This document shows positions 7,042 through 8,409 of a DNA stretch of 8,409 nt, one piece after another (position 1 is the first letter of the stretch; the number at the start of each line of letters is the position of its first letter). The position numbers were made by a program, and so were the translations under genes. This stretch comes from an uncultured Lachnospiraceae bacterium. Its GTDB lineage: Bacteria > Bacillota_A > Clostridia > Lachnospirales > Lachnospiraceae. The stretch covers positions 1 through 8,409 of the forward strand of contig CAMWWS010000104.1 in the NCBI GenBank assembly GCA_947178085.1. Reading direction: 5' to 3'. The notes under the pieces were generated by a model. The model saw only the letters and a program-made list of their open reading frames with translations. It did no database searches and was not told the origin of the DNA.

Positions 7042-7488
7042 CTAGTCTGCATTAAATGCAGTTATGTTTTCTGTATTTAATGTAAAATCATAATAATTCA
7101 GGTCTTCGCGTCTGGTCCAGCCGATTTGGTTCCAGAAGGCGTTACCGATGTCGTTTTTGGTAAAGGCAATAAGAGATACCTTGTTGATATTTTCCTTTTT
7201 TAGCGCATTCATGCAGAATACAACCATCGCCTTGCCTATGCCACGCATTCTGTAACCTTCCGCCACACATACATGATAAAGGCAGCCGCGTCTGCCGTCA
7301 TGACCGCATAAAATGGCTCCTACTATTTTACCGTCTTCAACATTGACTACACTGGTCGACGGATTTCTTTTTAAAAAAGCTGCAACGCCTTCTCTGGAGT
7401 CATCCACGCTGCGGATGCCGAATCCTTTTATCGACATCCATAAGCTGTATACTTCATCATAATCGTCTATTGTCATTACCCTTGTCAT
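7042..7488 (-). CDS. GNAT family N-acetyltransferase inside the arginine cluster
   Basis: A 148-residue single-domain acetyltransferase, probably cytosolic. The acetyl-CoA loop is R80-M-R-G83-I-G85-K-A, preceded by the strand GCLYHVCVAEGY (68-79); the C-terminal part (AFTKNDIGNAFWNQIGWTRRED, about 108-129, given here only as a region) corresponds to GNAT motif B. The HDGRRGCLYHVCV pattern recalls the RimI/YpeA-like group rather than the first GNAT of this window. Start ATG 7488 follows GGAGG (7501-7505) by 12 bases, a little long but strong; an in-frame ATG four codons later has no better site. It sits between an argC stub and argJ, with its ribosome binding site lying inside the stub. Its substrate is unknown. 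A role in making N-acetylglutamate, as for some short GNAT-type synthases, is possible from position only. Confidence 0.88.
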   Translation of the reverse strand: MTRVMTIDDYDEVYSLWMSIKGFGIRSVDDSREGVAAFLKRNPSTSVVNVEDGKIVGAILCGHDGRRGCLYHVCVAEGYRMRGIGKAMVVFCMNALKKENINKVSLIAFTKNDIGNAFWNQIGWTRREDLNYYDFTLNTENITAFNAD

Positions 7489-7495
7489 ATAAGTA

Positions 7496-7558
7496 TTAAT
7501 CCTCCACTATACCGCTGCCTGCGTAGCCTGCCGCTCTGATGATTCCTGCTTTTACCAT
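7496..7558 (-). pseudogene. argC: Remnant of argC (N-terminal stub)
   Basis: A 20-codon frame begins at ATG 7558 and stops at TAA 7496-7498. Its residues include V-K-A-G-I-I-R-A-A-G-Y-A-G, followed by S-G-I-V. N-acetyl-gamma-glutamyl-phosphate reductases begin almost exactly this way (M-I/V-K-x-G-I-I-G-A-T-G-Y-A-G-x-E-L-V), this being the first strand and nucleotide-binding loop. Here the first loop glycine is Arg8 and the following Thr is Ala10, and similarity stops at about residue 18. The remaining 300-odd residues of ArgC are absent. The stub is clearly richer in G+C than the AT-rich DNA upstream. It lies where argC is expected, upstream of argJ, and has no obvious ribosome binding site. 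It could instead be a short leader peptide coupled to the GNAT gene, whose start is 7 bases after this stop. The match is from memory of the family, not an alignment. Confidence 0.6.
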
Positions 7559-7584
7559 TTAATTTCTGTAGACTAACATTTCTT

Positions 7585-7613
7585 ATTTTAACACACAATT
7601 CTAATATGGTACA
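7585..7613 (-). promoter_or_regulatory. Candidate extended -10 promoter before the argC stub and GNAT
   Basis: On the - strand TGT-TAAAAT (7593-7585) matches an extended -10 with one mismatch in the hexamer. A weak -35 (TGTACC, 7613-7608) is 17 bases away. Transcription would begin near 7578, about 20 bases before the ATG of the argC stub. This would fit an old argC promoter now serving the GNAT gene. The whole 7559-7624 stretch is AT-rich and otherwise holds only a weak AT-only hairpin. Confidence 0.35.
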
Positions 7614-7624
7614 TAAAATTTATT

Positions 7625-8409
7625 TTAGTTTTCCTCCAGCATCTTCTCAAACACATCCTCCGGTACCGGCTTACAGTAGCGGTAACCCTGTGCCACATAA
7701 GCGCCAATCTCCATCATAAGTTCTGTGTCATCCTCTGTCTCCACACCCTCACAGACCACTTGTGCGTTCAAATCTTTGGCAAGATTTACAATATTCTTCA
7801 TTATCTGCACCTGTCTGGTACGATTTTCATTATTGAGCAGGAAAGAACGGTCCAGCTTAATAACGGAGGCCGGTATCTGTTCAAACACTCCCAGGGAAGA
7901 ATATCCCGAGCCAAAATCGTCTATAGAGAGATGTACGCCCTTTTCCCGCAGAGTGTCTACAATCTCCTTAACCTTCTGCTGCTGCACATCCTCAACCACA
8001 AGTGTCTCTGTAATCTCCACCTCAATCAGTTCTTTGGGAATCTGATATTTGTCAATAATAGACTCAAACTTTTCAGGAAAACCATCCTCCGTAAAATGCA
8101 TCCTGGAAAAATTGCATGACACAGGCACAACATTCCTTCCCGCATCAATACGTCGGCGCAGCATTTTACACACGCTTTCCATAACAAAGAAATCAACCTC
8201 TCTAATCCTGCCGGTACGCTCATAATATGGAACAAAGAACCACGGAGTACGAATAGCTCCATCCGCTGTTGGATCCTTAAAGCGTATCAATGCTTCAGCA
8301 CCTACGATTTTTTCATTGCGAATATCCACCTTTGCCTGATAATAAGCCACAAAATCCTTATTGATATCGACAGATTCCAAAAGCTTTTCCCGCTCATGCG
8401 TCTCTCTCA
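7625..8409 (-). CDS. EAL-domain cyclic-di-GMP phosphodiesterase (C-terminal part)
   Basis: The reading frame is open to the right edge of the window, so the gene is cut at its 5' end. A TTG at 8380 is not a convincing start because RETHEREKLL-type coding continues upstream of it. Numbered from that TTG, the EAL domain shows E29-A-L (metal-binding Glu), N90, E122/E125 in VEITET, D154-D155 in DDFGSGYSSL, K175 in IKLDRSF, E211 in CEGVE and Q231 in QGYRYCKP. All catalytic and metal-binding positions known for active EAL enzymes are therefore present, predicting hydrolysis of cyclic-di-GMP to pGpG. A GGDEF or sensor domain probably lies upstream, since a short linker leads directly into the EAL domain, but this is inference. 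It ends 66 bases before the argC stub and seems functionally unrelated to the arginine genes. Confidence 0.92.
   Translation of the reverse strand, partial: RETHEREKLLESVDINKDFVAYYQAKVDIRNEKIVGAEALIRFKDPTADGAIRTPWFFVPYYERTGRIREVDFFVMESVCKMLRRRIDAGRNVVPVSCNFSRMHFTEDGFPEKFESIIDKYQIPKELIEVEITETLVVEDVQQQKVKEIVDTLREKGVHLSIDDFGSGYSSLGVFEQIPASVIKLDRSFLLNNENRTRQVQIMKNIVNLAKDLNAQVVCEGVETEDDTELMMEIGAYVAQGYRYCKPVPEDVFEKMLEEN

Noticed and set aside
7598..7622. Terminator after the EAL gene
   Set aside because: The inverted repeat is almost entirely A-T (AATTT...GAATT) with a large loop, so it is too weak to count as a terminator.
7489..7624. T-box or other amino-acid riboswitch ahead of the arginine cluster
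   Set aside because: The gene-free stretch is under 140 bases, is largely taken by the argC stub, and shows no T-box-like sequence or strong stem followed by a T-run.
8026..8262. 78-residue - strand frame inside the EAL gene
   Set aside because: It is a shifted frame of the intact EAL coding region, whose catalytic motifs are uninterrupted, so it is not a frameshift or a separate gene.
8378..8380. TTG 8380 as the start of a stand-alone 251-residue EAL protein
   Set aside because: The frame stays open to the window edge with protein-like sequence and there is no ribosome binding site before this TTG, so the gene most likely begins outside the window.

Overview
The window looks like chromosome of a low-to-moderate G+C Clostridia, most likely a Lachnospiraceae-type Firmicute. 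This rests on strong AGGAG/GGAGG ribosome binding sites, TTG and GTG starts, a clostridial arginine gene order (argJ-argB-argD), an EAL signalling protein and a MepA/NorM-like MATE transporter. The taxonomic call is an inference from gene content and protein style, not a search result.

Layout. On the + strand, after a short G+C-rich tail at the left edge, a promoter drives a GNAT acetyltransferase (152-586), followed 36 bases later by a MATE-family efflux transporter (623-1957). Everything else is on the - strand and reads right to left: the C-terminal EAL part of a cyclic-di-GMP phosphodiesterase that runs off the right edge (7625-8409); a 20-codon stub that looks like the beginning of argC (7496-7558); a second, unrelated GNAT protein (7042-7488); then argJ (5683-6906), argB (4764-5648), argD (3536-4723) and an orphan ABC-type substrate-binding protein (1961-3511). 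The MATE gene and the substrate-binding protein gene meet tail to tail with three bases between stop codons.

How the genes work together. ArgJ, ArgB and ArgD carry out the first (acetyl transfer and recycling), second (kinase) and fourth (aminotransferase) steps of the acetylated ornithine pathway. The third enzyme, ArgC, usually encoded just before argJ in such clusters, is missing as a whole gene. What remains is a stub whose residues match the ArgC N-terminal Rossmann loop but with the first glycine changed to arginine and a stop at codon 21. The GNAT protein sits exactly between the stub and argJ. The substrate-binding protein is tightly spaced behind argD (24 bases, own SD) and is probably co-transcribed, although no permease or ATPase is present here. 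The acetyltransferase plus MATE pair recalls the blt/bltD arrangement of a drug pump with a polyamine acetyltransferase, but that function is only a hypothesis.

The most interesting signal is the argC remnant together with the inserted or retained GNAT gene. No CRISPR array, tRNA, rRNA, insertion sequence or complete novel system was seen, and no gene-free stretch exceeds 300 bases.
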